A stretch of 64,000 bases of DNA. Source: a bacterium (GTDB lineage: Bacteria; CLD3; SB21). The stretch is taken from NCBI GenBank assembly GCA_013360215.1, contig JABWCP010000010.1:1-64000 (forward strand). The letters are read 5' to 3'. Both the position numbers and the translations under genes were made by a program. The notes beneath the pieces are model-generated. The model had not been told where the DNA came from. It did no database searches and saw nothing but the letters and a program-made list of their open reading frames with translations. Of this stretch, positions 24,551-33,799 are shown one piece after another (position 1 is the stretch's first letter; each line of letters starts with the position of its first letter).

Positions 24551-25150
24551 ATGTTATTTTCCAAAACACGAACCGAAGCCCTCAGTGACGGCGTTTTTGC
24601 TATCGTCATTACATTGCTCGTACTTGAAATCAAAGTGCCGGATATGCATGCATCCGGTCAATCGCTAACCCATGCGTTAGTCGGCCTGCTACCCAAAATT
24701 ATCAGTTGGGTTATTAGTTTTGCCGTGGTGATGATTTTCTGGATCAATCATCACCGGTTATTTCACAGTCTTACATCGGTCGATGCACGTTGCATGGGTC
24801 TTAACGGAATTTTTCTGATGGGATTATCTTTTATTCCATTTCCGACCGCGCTGATGGGCGAATACATTCATGAGGCATTAGCCGTCAGTCTTTTTGGATG
24901 GATCATGGCGCTTACAGCCGGAGTATTGCCTATTCTTCGAAGTTATGCATCCAAAGCAGACCTGTTTGATCCAATGCACGATAAACAAACCATTAAGACA
25001 TATAACCGGCGTTCATATATACTTGGCAGCGGAGCTTATGCCGTCGCGGCCTTGCTTGCCTGGATAGAACCTATTATCGCGATTGTTTTATACGCCGTGA
25101 TTGCGATGTATTTTATTCGCCCCAAACATCGCCATTTAAAACAAGTATGA
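24551..25150 (+). CDS. TMEM175/DUF1211-like potassium channel family protein
   Basis: 199 residues. The ATG at 24551 is chosen because the RTEALSDGVFAIVITLLVLEI motif lies near the N-terminus, as in the family (R-x3-FSD-GVFAI, here LSD). Six hydrophobic helices follow the DUF1211/TMEM175 pattern, for example ISWVISFAVVMIFWINHHRL. Bacterial TMEM175 proteins form tetrameric potassium channels. It is 16 nt after the DJ-1 gene and probably co-transcribed. No strong ribosome-binding site is seen. Confidence 0.85.
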   Translation: MLFSKTRTEALSDGVFAIVITLLVLEIKVPDMHASGQSLTHALVGLLPKIISWVISFAVVMIFWINHHRLFHSLTSVDARCMGLNGIFLMGLSFIPFPTALMGEYIHEALAVSLFGWIMALTAGVLPILRSYASKADLFDPMHDKQTIKTYNRRSYILGSGAYAVAALLAWIEPIIAIVLYAVIAMYFIRPKHRHLKQV

Positions 25151-25219
25151 TTTGCGTTGCACGTAATAGGCGACGATCCGTATACTATGCCAACTTAGAT
25201 CAAACAAGGAGAAATAGTT

Positions 25220-25639
25220 ATGCCGTTGATTAAACGTTCAGCACAAGCCCATTGGGCAGGCACAGGCAAAGAAGGTAAAGGCGATCTGTCCACGCAAAGC
25301 ACCGTACTGAATAAAACACAATATTCGTTTGGGACGCGCTTTGAAAACGGCGTTGGCACCAATCCGGAAGAATTGATCGGCGCGGCGCATGCGGGTTGTT
25401 TTACGATGAAGCTAAGTTTTGTATTAAACGCTATGGGATTAACTGCCGAAGCCCTCGACACTAAAGCTACCGTTTCTTTTGAGGACGGTGTGGTAACGCA
25501 GGTACATCTTGATCTTACCGGTAAAGTGCCCGGCTGCACAGCGGAAAAGTTTCAAGAAGCCGCCAATGATGCAAAAGCCAACTGCCCGATATCCAAATTA
25601 CTGAATACCAAAATCACTTTGGATGCAAAATTGGTTTAA
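25220..25639 (+). CDS. OsmC-type peroxiredoxin
   Basis: 139 residues behind AAGGAGA. The two redox Cys are in HAGCFTM (Cys60) and NCPISK (Cys122), with NPEELIGAAHAGC and the RxxxG-type AHW start of the OsmC subfamily. OsmC reduces organic hydroperoxides using dihydrolipoamide-type donors, protecting against oxidative and osmotic stress. It is the third plus-strand gene of a small stress-related run (DJ-1, TMEM175-like, OsmC) and is followed by a strong terminator. Confidence 0.95.
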   Translation: MPLIKRSAQAHWAGTGKEGKGDLSTQSTVLNKTQYSFGTRFENGVGTNPEELIGAAHAGCFTMKLSFVLNAMGLTAEALDTKATVSFEDGVVTQVHLDLTGKVPGCTAEKFQEAANDAKANCPISKLLNTKITLDAKLV

Positions 25640-25660
25640 CTCGAAACAATATGAATGTAT

Positions 25661-25688
25661 AAAACCACGCTTCGGCGTGGTTTTTTTA
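25661..25688. terminator. bidirectional terminator between osmC and a LytTR regulator gene
   Basis: Perfect 10-bp stem AAAACCACGC (25661-25670) / GCGTGGTTTT (25675-25684) with a TTCG tetraloop, then more T's. On the minus strand the A run gives the matching U tail for the convergent regulator gene, whose stop codon (25686-25688) overlaps the T tract. Confidence 0.9.
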
Positions 25689-26438
25689 TTTGCCCATCCA
25701 GTTTTTAAAATCGGCCGCGTTTTCCTGGCTCACGATAATATCCTCCGATGTACCAGGCTGCAATTCAACTTTGATTTTTCCTTTTTCGTACGGCTTAAAC
25801 CGAACTATCGCCGAAATACGTGCAATATACTTTCGATTGAGTCTGAAAAAGGTTTGTTTATCCAAAGCCGCTTCCAAGTCTGCCAACGGTTTATCAACGA
25901 TAAATTTTTTACCACGAACGTCAACCAAAAAAACCATTTTATGTGCGGTGAAAAAATAAGCTACATCATTTATAGGTACCGCGATAAAATCCGTTCCTTT
26001 CTGAACGACGATGCGTTGCAAGGAAGGCTCGGAAGAGCGACTCATCTGTGCCAGTAGATCGGAGAGACTGCCGGTGAAATGTTGCCGAAGCCGCACGTAT
26101 TTATCAAGCGCGTGAAACAGTTTCGGTTTTTGTATCGGTTTGAGAAGATAATCTATAGAGTTAAATTCGAATGCTTTGATCAAATATTCATCAAATGCCG
26201 TTGTAAAAATGATCGGCGCATGGATCGCCGTATCCTTGAAAATTTCCAGCGATAATCCGTCATTGAGCTGAATATCCGCCAATATCACGTCGGGTGCGTT
26301 ATGTTTTGCAAACCAACCCCGTGCTTCTTTTACACTGTAGAGTGTCGCTACGATACGAATCGCCGGATCGTAATCATGCACCATCGCTACCAACCGTTCA
26401 CCCGCAGGTTTTTCGTCTTCGATAATCAGTACATTCAT
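25686..26438 (-). CDS. LytTR-family response regulator
   Basis: 250 residues. Receiver with EDEKPAGERL acidic pair, phospho-acceptor Asp55 in PDVILADIQLNDG, FTTAFDEYLIKAFEFNSIDYLLKP; LytTR domain with DFIAVPINDVAYFFTAHKMV and FFRLNRKYIARISAI. It lies 14 nt downstream of its cognate His_kinase gene. This is the second LytS/LytTR system in the window; target genes are not evident. Confidence 0.95.
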   Translation of the reverse strand: MNVLIIEDEKPAGERLVAMVHDYDPAIRIVATLYSVKEARGWFAKHNAPDVILADIQLNDGLSLEIFKDTAIHAPIIFTTAFDEYLIKAFEFNSIDYLLKPIQKPKLFHALDKYVRLRQHFTGSLSDLLAQMSRSSEPSLQRIVVQKGTDFIAVPINDVAYFFTAHKMVFLVDVRGKKFIVDKPLADLEAALDKQTFFRLNRKYIARISAIVRFKPYEKGKIKVELQPGTSEDIIVSQENAADFKNWMGK

Positions 26439-26452
26439 ATAACATGGATCGT

Positions 26453-27523
26453 TTAGTACGGCACTGCATGTGCACCGGTCATCAGTACAGGCAGGTGAAC
26501 CGTGAAATTTTCGATGCTTTCTTCAATATAGATCGTTTGTCCGATGATCAATTTGTAACGTTCATTAAGATTTTCAAGCCCGGTGCGCGACGAATTTTTG
26601 ACCTGAACTTTTTTTCTTATCGGATTGTTCACTACGACCGCTTGGTCGGATACCCGAATCGTGATAGCCATCGGGTGCTGATCGGAAAACGTGTTATGTT
26701 TGATCGCATTCTCCAATAGAATTTGAAGTGATATCGGCGGAATCAGCACATTATCCGGAGAAACACTATCCTCCGCAATATACAAACCGATACTTTCACC
26801 AAAACGAATCTTCAGTAGCGAAAAATATTTTTCAGCAAAAGAGAGCTCCTCACTGAGTAAGACCAAATTACGATTGCGGTTATATAAAATATAACGAAAA
26901 ACCTCCGCAAGGTTGTCGTTAAACATACGCGCTTTGGGCGGATCCTGTTCGATCAGGTGCGAAAGCGTATTAAGCGAATTGAACATGAAATGCGGATCAA
27001 TCTGATTTTTCAATGCTTCTAATTCCGCCTGTGCTTTGGCCTTTTCAAGCGCCTCACTTTTGGTTTTATCAGTTTCCCATGATTTGATAAGAAAGACGGT
27101 TTCATATGTATGCGTTATAAATACCACACACACCACGCATAGCGCTGTCGCTTTGAAAATCACGTCCCAATCCGCACTGCGGTGCTGCGCAAAAACATAC
27201 CAAGCCGTCATCAGTCCGACTGCAATCGGTACGGTATAAAACATATTGGAAACCATCAATGCGAGCACTTTATACATCGGCTGACTGAGCCATGAAAACC
27301 GAATGCGTAAACGAAATAACAAATACCGATTACCATGCCAAATCGCAAACGCGATAAACATAAAATAGAGATAGTGCAAAACGAGTTGATTAACGGTAAA
27401 GACGCTATTATCTATCATGCCTGTGATATTGGGAATCACTATGCCGAAAAAAGGAATCATAATCACACGTATTGTGCGATCATTCAATTCCTGATCAATA
27501 TTTTCCTCGTTTAGCGGCTCCAT
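26453..27523 (-). CDS. LytS-type sensor histidine kinase (His_kinase family)
   Basis: 356 residues. Four hydrophobic segments (from about 18 to 148), a coiled linker (KTKSEALEKAKAQAELEALK), then QIDPHFMFNSLNTL with His about residue 178, and the ATPase motifs IPPISLQILLENAIKHN and GLENLNERYKL. The gene pairs with the LytTR regulator directly downstream. The sensed signal is unknown; the membrane part has no recognisable periplasmic domain. Confidence 0.93.
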   Translation of the reverse strand: MEPLNEENIDQELNDRTIRVIMIPFFGIVIPNITGMIDNSVFTVNQLVLHYLYFMFIAFAIWHGNRYLLFRLRIRFSWLSQPMYKVLALMVSNMFYTVPIAVGLMTAWYVFAQHRSADWDVIFKATALCVVCVVFITHTYETVFLIKSWETDKTKSEALEKAKAQAELEALKNQIDPHFMFNSLNTLSHLIEQDPPKARMFNDNLAEVFRYILYNRNRNLVLLSEELSFAEKYFSLLKIRFGESIGLYIAEDSVSPDNVLIPPISLQILLENAIKHNTFSDQHPMAITIRVSDQAVVVNNPIRKKVQVKNSSRTGLENLNERYKLIIGQTIYIEESIENFTVHLPVLMTGAHAVPY

Positions 27524-27716
27524 GATTTGCTAATCTACATACTATTCATGCTTTGTGCAAAAATTTCACTCCGATTCAGCATCGTATTTTCCGGTTTCAG
27601 TTCGCGTTTTTTCGGTTTGAGTAGAATAACCTTTGCAGTGCTTCCATATTGCGTTTAACTTGCGATCGTATTTAAAAAAGTACCCGCATTTTTTTATTCA
27701 AACGGAGGAATGATGT

Positions 27717-28133
27717 ATGGACATGGCAAGTGCATTTAATTCACTGAATTGGCTGGCCATTATCGTAGCCAGTATTTCGGCCTTTGTGCTCGGCGGTATT
27801 TGGTATTCGCCATTGATGTTCGGCAATGCCTGGATGAAAGTAGCCGGTATGACCGAAGAATCCGTCAAACAAGGCAATCCCGGTAAAATTTACGGCGGTG
27901 CTTTTTTACTGACATTGATCGCGGCGATCAATTTAGGAATGTTCCTCGGCCCCCAAAGCGATATGGCGTTTGGTATCGCGGCCGGTGCAGCGACGGGTAT
28001 CGGCTGGGTTGCTCCCGCGTTTGGTGTGGTCTATCTTTTTGAGCAGCGCCCGACACTTCAGTGGTTTATCAATGGTGCCTATTGGGTTGTCACATTTATC
28101 GTGATGGGTGCGATCATCGGTGCATGGCACTAA
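27717..28133 (+). CDS. DUF1761-family small membrane protein
   Basis: 138 residues after GGAGG (27704-27708). Four hydrophobic segments (WLAIIVASISAFVLGGIWYSPLMFG, YGGAFLLTLIAAINLGMFLG, IAAGAATGIGWVAPAFGVVYLFEQ, WVVTFIVMGAIIGAW) with WYSPLMFGNAWMK typical of DUF1761. Function unknown. It stands alone with its own terminator, which it shares with the convergent metalloprotease. Confidence 0.8.
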   Translation: MDMASAFNSLNWLAIIVASISAFVLGGIWYSPLMFGNAWMKVAGMTEESVKQGNPGKIYGGAFLLTLIAAINLGMFLGPQSDMAFGIAAGAATGIGWVAPAFGVVYLFEQRPTLQWFINGAYWVVTFIVMGAIIGAWH

Positions 28134-28150
28134 CAAAGTTTATAGATATA

Positions 28151-28182
28151 AAAAAACCACGGCAACTAACCGTGGTTTTTTT
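28151..28182. terminator. bidirectional intrinsic terminator
   Basis: Stem AAAAAACCACGG (28151-28162) / CCGTGG plus T tract (28170-28182) with a 7-nt loop. It serves the DUF1761 gene on the plus strand and the metalloprotease gene (stop at 28186) on the minus strand. Confidence 0.9.
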
Positions 28183-28185
28183 ATG

Positions 28186-30603
28186 CTATTCAAAATCACA
28201 CGAACCGATCGGCGCGCCCGGTGGTGCTGGTTTAGGCTTGTAAGGCAGTACAAAACTTTTTGGTTCATCATTAAATTCTCGAATCAATCGAGCTACCTCT
28301 TCATAGTGGATTTTCCATGCACCGGTAGTTTTTTGGTTGGCAACCCATTGCCCCAGAGCATTGATCTTACTCCGTGTTATCGCCTGGATTTGCGGCTGGG
28401 CTTCGCCGGAATTAGCCAAATAAAATAACTGATACAAAGCTACATAATTGATCGTACGCTGTACCTCCGCTTCGGCAGTATTAGTAACTTGTTTTTTAAT
28501 GGTGCGGTTGATAAGGCTATCCAACACGGCAGCGGCATCAATCTTAGAAACTTCCCGGCGTTTTTGTTCCAGTAAGCGGTTCATACGTTGCGGATGCAAA
28601 AGTCCGCTGATCGTATGTTCGGCGGCTGTCTCTGCGATCGTCAAAGGATCAAGCATAATACCGGTTCGACGCGGGAATAATTCGCGATGCATATCGTATC
28701 CATCCGCACGCGGAGGGATAATCTTAATGATATGTTCGGGTAAAGTTAAAGCCGAAGTTTCGATGGTACTGAGAACTGCCGATAATGCACGTTCTTGCTC
28801 TTGATCGGTTGCCGGATACGCGGGTACACTTCCGTCACCACGCAGCGTATATTCATAATGCAAGCCGCCTATGATTTTAGCTGCCGCATCGGTTTGATAA
28901 CGATGCAATAAATAGATCGGTACCAATACTTCTTCGATCGTACTGTTGGGTTCGCCAACGCGAATAACGCGATCTGAAAAATTACCAAGGGCTTTCGCAC
29001 GAATCTTCATAATACGTAGGAGTTCGTCCGCGGCATTGGTACCATTATCCCAAAGATGCGCCGTGGGATGCGCTGTGCCGCGCGGCCGTGCATCCGTATC
29101 CGTGATGTACGTGAGACCTTGCTTGCGGCTTTGATCTATGATCGCACGTAATCCTTCTTTTTCCGAAGCGGCGTCTTTAAACGTTGCGTAAGCAAACCGT
29201 ACCGTAGCTTTATCCCATGCGCCTATGCCCGTAGCGTACGCATTATCTAAACTGATTTTCCCTTCCGGCGTGAACGAGATCAGCGGATGGGGATAATCCA
29301 TCACCGAAGCACGTTCGGAAACGCTGGCGGCAAAGTTATGCTGAAATCCGAGTGTATGTCCGACTTCGTGTGCGGACAGTTGTTGCAATCGCGCCAGTGC
29401 CATAGCTTCCATTGCTTTCGGGGCAGGTTTACCTTCTTCAAACGGCGCAAGCAATCCTGTGGCTATCAGATAATCCTGTCGCACACGGAGTGATCCGAGC
29501 GAAACGTGACCTTTGATAATTTCTCCCGTGCGCGGATCCGTAATCGGATTACCGTACGACCAGCCGCGCGTCGAACGGTGAACCCACTGAATGACATTAT
29601 AACGTACATCCATCGGATCAGCCGTGTCCGGTAATACTTTGACCTGAAAGGCGTTGATAAAACCGGCGGATTCAAAAGCTTCGTTCCACCATGATGCGCC
29701 CTCCAGAAGAGCGGAACGAATCGGTTCCGGTGTGCCACCATCCACATAATATACGATCGGCTTTACCGCTTCGGATTTTTCAGCAGCCGGATTTTTTTTC
29801 TCTAAACGGTGGCGCGTGATCCAGCGTTTTTTGATCGGTTCCGCGATCGGTGTCGCATAGTCGTGAAATTCGACCCAAATCATACCGGCGCGCGGATCAT
29901 GCCAACGCGGTTGATAACCCGGATCCGGTAACTGCACAAACGAATGATGCTGATGAACAGTCACCGCATCGGGCGAAGGTGTCACGGAGCGCAACCATTC
30001 GCCGGCCGGGCCGCCGGTAAACGTCAATACGGCATCAAACTCCGAATTGCGAGGAAAGTTTTTGGTTCGCTCCATATACATCGCACTGCGCGAAGCATCC
30101 ACCTGATAATTTCCCTGCTGCGTACTTTTGAGCGAACCGGCCACATCGTGCGCATCCCGCATAAAAAAAGACGTGGCATCCACCAGCACGCGGCGTCCTT
30201 CTTCGGCGTCGACCGTAAATCCCCACAAAATTGATTCGGCAAATGATTCGCGTACGGCTTGCCGTTCACGCGGGTCGTCGGAATTGGCGCGATAATACGT
30301 ATTGGATTCGATCAAAAGCACTTTGGGGCCGACACGGGTAAAACGAACCAAACGACTACCGCCGATCTGCCCGCGATCCAAACCGATATCATTGGAACCA
30401 ACGCCGTGCGAAAGCCCTACGATGTAAATGAAGTCATTGTCCCATCGTTCGACTTCTAAAAAAATTTTTCCGGATTTTTCATCCCAATAATACGGAATGT
30501 ATCCGTCGTATTTTTTCATCGTCGCGGTTTTATTCGCGAGAGAGGACGTTTGTCCCCACAGTGAAAGGCCGGCAAAGATGAACAGAAAAAAAGTACGCAC
30601 CAT
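28186..30603 (-). CDS. large secreted zinc-dependent metalloprotease (DUF5117/DUF5118 type)
   Basis: 805 residues with a signal peptide (FFLFIFAGLSLWGQ). The N-terminal half has the DUF5118/5117 pattern DGYIPYYWDEKSGKIFLEVER. The catalytic motif HEVGHTLGFQHN places the zinc ligands at about His412, His416 and His422 with Glu413 as the base, and a Met-turn-like SVMDYPHP follows. This is the metzincin-like M10A-related family common in Bacteroidota, exported to the periplasm or surface. No T9SS sorting domain is seen, and the C-terminus ends short in GSCDFE. Role in protein degradation is inferred. Confidence 0.9.
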   Translation of the reverse strand: MVRTFFLFIFAGLSLWGQTSSLANKTATMKKYDGYIPYYWDEKSGKIFLEVERWDNDFIYIVGLSHGVGSNDIGLDRGQIGGSRLVRFTRVGPKVLLIESNTYYRANSDDPRERQAVRESFAESILWGFTVDAEEGRRVLVDATSFFMRDAHDVAGSLKSTQQGNYQVDASRSAMYMERTKNFPRNSEFDAVLTFTGGPAGEWLRSVTPSPDAVTVHQHHSFVQLPDPGYQPRWHDPRAGMIWVEFHDYATPIAEPIKKRWITRHRLEKKNPAAEKSEAVKPIVYYVDGGTPEPIRSALLEGASWWNEAFESAGFINAFQVKVLPDTADPMDVRYNVIQWVHRSTRGWSYGNPITDPRTGEIIKGHVSLGSLRVRQDYLIATGLLAPFEEGKPAPKAMEAMALARLQQLSAHEVGHTLGFQHNFAASVSERASVMDYPHPLISFTPEGKISLDNAYATGIGAWDKATVRFAYATFKDAASEKEGLRAIIDQSRKQGLTYITDTDARPRGTAHPTAHLWDNGTNAADELLRIMKIRAKALGNFSDRVIRVGEPNSTIEEVLVPIYLLHRYQTDAAAKIIGGLHYEYTLRGDGSVPAYPATDQEQERALSAVLSTIETSALTLPEHIIKIIPPRADGYDMHRELFPRRTGIMLDPLTIAETAAEHTISGLLHPQRMNRLLEQKRREVSKIDAAAVLDSLINRTIKKQVTNTAEAEVQRTINYVALYQLFYLANSGEAQPQIQAITRSKINALGQWVANQKTTGAWKIHYEEVARLIREFNDEPKSFVLPYKPKPAPPGAPIGSCDFE

Positions 30604-30737
30604 TTGGGTCTCCGGTATTTTTTTGGGATCCGAATATGAAGTAAATATATATATGACGGGCTTGAACGGATTAGACGATTACCATTCGCTTACGAAGTCC
30701 GTGCCGAAAAAGTTGCACCGAAAAGCGAGGTCTCTTT

Positions 30738-32030
30738 TCATTCCAAAGTTTTGAAGAAGATGGCTGCTAAAAAGCCAAATAGTGTGGACAACCCGGTCAC
30801 AGAACCGCCTTTGTGAAACGCCTCCGGTAACATGGTTTCTGCAATCATGGTGAGCATCGCACCGGCGGCCAATCCTTCGACAAGCGCAAAGAGAAACAGC
30901 GGTGCTTCGGCAAAAAACAAATTACCGAAGTACGCGCCAATCCCGGTCGCAATCATAAGCGACATCCACATCCAAAAGATTTTTTGCCCGCTGTACTTTT
31001 GTTGACGCATACCGACGGAACTGGACAATGCTTCCGGGAAATTGGATAAGAACAATCCGGCCAGAAGCGAAAAACTGATCGAAGCATGGAGCATACTGGA
31101 ACCGATGACAAGCGATTCCGGAATGCCGTCCAAAAAGATACCGAGCCATATCGCGAGCGGTGCGCCTCCATGCGATTCCGAAACTTGTTTGACTTCTTGT
31201 GCCGTCGGAGGTTGCATATGCGCCTCCAAATGATGCGTGGCATCATCATACCACGCTTCGGCATGTTCATCACTGACCGGACCGTGTTCTTTCAGATCGG
31301 CTAAACGCGTTTCTACCAAACTGTGCATCGCCGCAGCGAGCACAGGTGACTGGCGTATTAAAAAATCAAAATCTTTTTTGTGAATCTCCCACGCCAACAC
31401 ATCCGTCTGGGCCGTTGCGGAAGCCGTCCGCGGTTCACCGGTGATTAACGCCATTTCACCAAACACATCCGACGCACGCAATGTCGCAATGGTGCGATTA
31501 TTTTGCTTAGGATCGGTGATGAGCACGTCGCCTGATTGAATGACAAACATGCTTTCGCCGGGATCACCCTGGCGAAGAATACATTCGTCTTTTTTGAAAC
31601 GATGTGTTTTGACGGTACGTACCAACGCGGTGAGTTCTTCGGGCGGAAGAATCTGAAACAGCGGAACCTTGCTCAAACGGCGATAAAACGATTGATAACT
31701 CCGAAGTTTAAGTTTATTCAAATGCTGCATCGTCGTCGCCGCTTTACGAAGAAAACCACCGTTGTCATTGACGATTTTATTAAGCAGAACAAAAAGTAGC
31801 CCGCCACCGATACAACCGGCGGCCAAAGGATAAAATTCACCTTTGCGTAAGGACTCGGCTACTAAATCAATGGTCAGTGCAGCTAATAACGCGCCTCCGC
31901 CAAATGCCATCATCGCTGCGACCACGCGATCTTTGGGTGTCCAATACATGGCGATAATCGCTCCCAGAGGCAACGATGCAGCGCTCAAAAGTCCCATCAG
32001 AAATGATTGAACAGCCAAATCTTGTAGCAT
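30738..32030 (-). CDS. ZIP-like membrane protein with inserted cyclic-nucleotide-binding domain
   Basis: 430 residues. Three hydrophobic helices (1-90) precede a soluble cNMP-binding (CAP_ED) domain of about residues 118-245, with RQGDPGESMFVIQSGDV and the phosphate-binding cassette FGEMALITGEPRTASATA including Glu192 and Arg201. A His/Asp/Glu-rich linker (HAEAWYDDATHHLEAHM) leads to the second membrane half with ZIP-like motifs FLDGIPESLVIGSSM and LSNFPEALSSSVG. The histidines usual in the ZIP TM4/TM5 metal site (HNxPEG) are here Asp301 and Ser329, so metal transport is uncertain. The layout suggests transport gated by cAMP or a related nucleotide; that is inference. Confidence 0.8.
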   Translation of the reverse strand: MLQDLAVQSFLMGLLSAASLPLGAIIAMYWTPKDRVVAAMMAFGGGALLAALTIDLVAESLRKGEFYPLAAGCIGGGLLFVLLNKIVNDNGGFLRKAATTMQHLNKLKLRSYQSFYRRLSKVPLFQILPPEELTALVRTVKTHRFKKDECILRQGDPGESMFVIQSGDVLITDPKQNNRTIATLRASDVFGEMALITGEPRTASATAQTDVLAWEIHKKDFDFLIRQSPVLAAAMHSLVETRLADLKEHGPVSDEHAEAWYDDATHHLEAHMQPPTAQEVKQVSESHGGAPLAIWLGIFLDGIPESLVIGSSMLHASISFSLLAGLFLSNFPEALSSSVGMRQQKYSGQKIFWMWMSLMIATGIGAYFGNLFFAEAPLFLFALVEGLAAGAMLTMIAETMLPEAFHKGGSVTGLSTLFGFLAAIFFKTLE

Positions 32031-32133
32031 GATTTTTTATCCTCGGTTAAATAGATCAACGAGAGGTGTCAAAGCGAAGTGCGATGGATTTATTGTACTA
32101 ACAAACGATGAAAAGTGCAATCGCTGCATTCGT

Positions 32134-33489
32134 TTACAAACGCACAAGTTTCCAAGAGCCGCGATTGAATTTTATAAAACTAAGTACACCAAACAATGTG
32201 ATGTAAACACCCCACGCTATCCACGGCCCGTAGTTTCGCAGATTCAGAGTAAATGTAAGCAAATAAGTCAGCGGCAAAAAAACACCCCAGTTAACCAAAA
32301 TTTCCATCATCATCACCCATCGCGTTTGCCCTGCGCCCTCAAGCGCCGTTGATAAAACCATCCCGGCTGCATCTACGATTTGCACTATTCCGACAAGCCG
32401 CAGCGGGCCAATCGCATACTTCATCACTTCTTCGTCATCCGTAAATACACGCACGACCCATTCCGGTGCGACGAGAAATAAAATGCCCACGCTTCCCATA
32501 AATATAATACCGAGTTTCATCGCTTCGTAACCTGCACGTTCGGCGCGTTCAGTGTTACCGGCGCCAAGACTGTGACCGATCATCGTCGCGGCGGCAATTC
32601 CGAAACCATATCCCGGCATAAATGAAACCGATTGAATATTGATCACCAGATTAACTACAGCGGCTTGCGCGACACCGACCCGATCCACCATAGCATAAAA
32701 CACCAACAATCCGCCGATGACCATCACGCCACGAAACATATTGGGCCAAGCCAGCCGGGCAATCTCTCCGACCAATTCCCAGCGCCACTTTGCACCGGAA
32801 AATAATTCATAATCGGCTAATGTTTTTTTACGATGCCAAAACGTGTATAAAATAAGAAAAGAAAATCCGCATATCATGGAAAGCGCCGAGCCGACGGCTG
32901 CACCGGATACGCCCATTGCAGGCGCACCCCAATGGCCATAGATAAACATATAATTGCCGCACAAATTGGCCGTGAATAATATGCCCGCCGACATAAGAAA
33001 TACCCGTGTGCGACCGATACCGCTGAAAAAACCGCGCAATGCAAAGAACATCCCCGACAACCAAAGCGTCGCAAATAAAACACGGATGTATCCCGTCGCC
33101 AAAGAGGCTACTTCTTCATTAGCTGATATCCATCGTGTCAACCGGGGCGCCATGCTATACAAAACGATCATTGAGAAAAAACTCAACGTTAGTGAAAACA
33201 CCAGCGCATGATGCAGTACTTCGCCACAAGCCGGGAGTTGCCCTTCACCAAATCGGCGCGCACTGATCGCTTGCGTTGCCAATTCGACGGAGCGGAGAAC
33301 CCAATTGACGGTCCAAAACACCATAACGGCTTGACCGGTTGCAGCCAACGCCGTTGCGCCGAGTCGGCCCACCATGATCGTATCCGTCAGACCTATCGCC
33401 GTAATGGATGCAAGCCCTGCAACCACCGGAAGCGCCAGATGCAGTACCTCTGTAGAAAGTTTACGATCTAATGTGAACCACTTTTTCAT
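32134..33489 (-). CDS. MATE-family multidrug/toxin exporter
   Basis: 451 residues with twelve hydrophobic segments and the two-fold MATE repeat. Visible motifs include the N-terminal LALPVVAGLASITAIGLTDTIMVGRLG and its second-half counterpart GFGIAAATMIGHSLGAGN. MATE proteins export cationic drugs or metabolites using Na+ or H+ gradients. It lies downstream of ftsZ but after the ftsZ terminator, so it is not part of the dcw operon. Substrate unknown. Confidence 0.93.
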   Translation of the reverse strand: MKKWFTLDRKLSTEVLHLALPVVAGLASITAIGLTDTIMVGRLGATALAATGQAVMVFWTVNWVLRSVELATQAISARRFGEGQLPACGEVLHHALVFSLTLSFFSMIVLYSMAPRLTRWISANEEVASLATGYIRVLFATLWLSGMFFALRGFFSGIGRTRVFLMSAGILFTANLCGNYMFIYGHWGAPAMGVSGAAVGSALSMICGFSFLILYTFWHRKKTLADYELFSGAKWRWELVGEIARLAWPNMFRGVMVIGGLLVFYAMVDRVGVAQAAVVNLVINIQSVSFMPGYGFGIAAATMIGHSLGAGNTERAERAGYEAMKLGIIFMGSVGILFLVAPEWVVRVFTDDEEVMKYAIGPLRLVGIVQIVDAAGMVLSTALEGAGQTRWVMMMEILVNWGVFLPLTYLLTFTLNLRNYGPWIAWGVYITLFGVLSFIKFNRGSWKLVRL

Positions 33490-33726
33490 ACCGTGTATAA
33501 TCCGTATTAATCAGACAACAAAATCGTATCAAGATTTCATCACTATACGATGAAAATCTCTTTTGTTCAATCTCGCACATGCAATCTTGATCACTAAGTT
33601 TATCTAAGTGATCGTATAAAAAGTGATCCATCCTTCGTTTCTAATATTAAAAAATCAGAACCCGCCCTCTGACATTAGATTCAATGAACTTCATATACAA
33701 TCCTTGCGTGATAAAATTAAACAAAT
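33490..33726 (-). promoter_or_regulatory. MATE promoter region with two dyad repeats
   Basis: About 240 bp between the MATE start and the ftsZ terminator. It contains an imperfect hairpin (AGATTTCATC / GATGAAAATCT, about 33533-33560) and a palindrome GATCACT-N11-AGTGATC (33589-33613), with a third AAGTGATCC copy at 33621-33629. The repeated GTGATC half-sites look like an operator. No gene or RNA seen. Confidence 0.45.
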
Positions 33727-33762
33727 AAAAAAGCCGCTAATGGAACATTCCAATAACGGCTT
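33727..33762 (-). terminator. intrinsic terminator of the dcw operon (after ftsZ)
   Basis: On the minus strand AAGCCG-TTA-TTGGAA-TG-TTCCA-TTAG-CGGCTT is followed by TTTT (33727-33762), 38 nt beyond the ftsZ stop codon. A second weak hairpin GTCTTTT/AAAAGAC lies at 33769-33786. Confidence 0.85.
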
Positions 33763-33799
33763 AACCCTGTCTTTTTGAGAGAAAAGACGTTTATATTTT

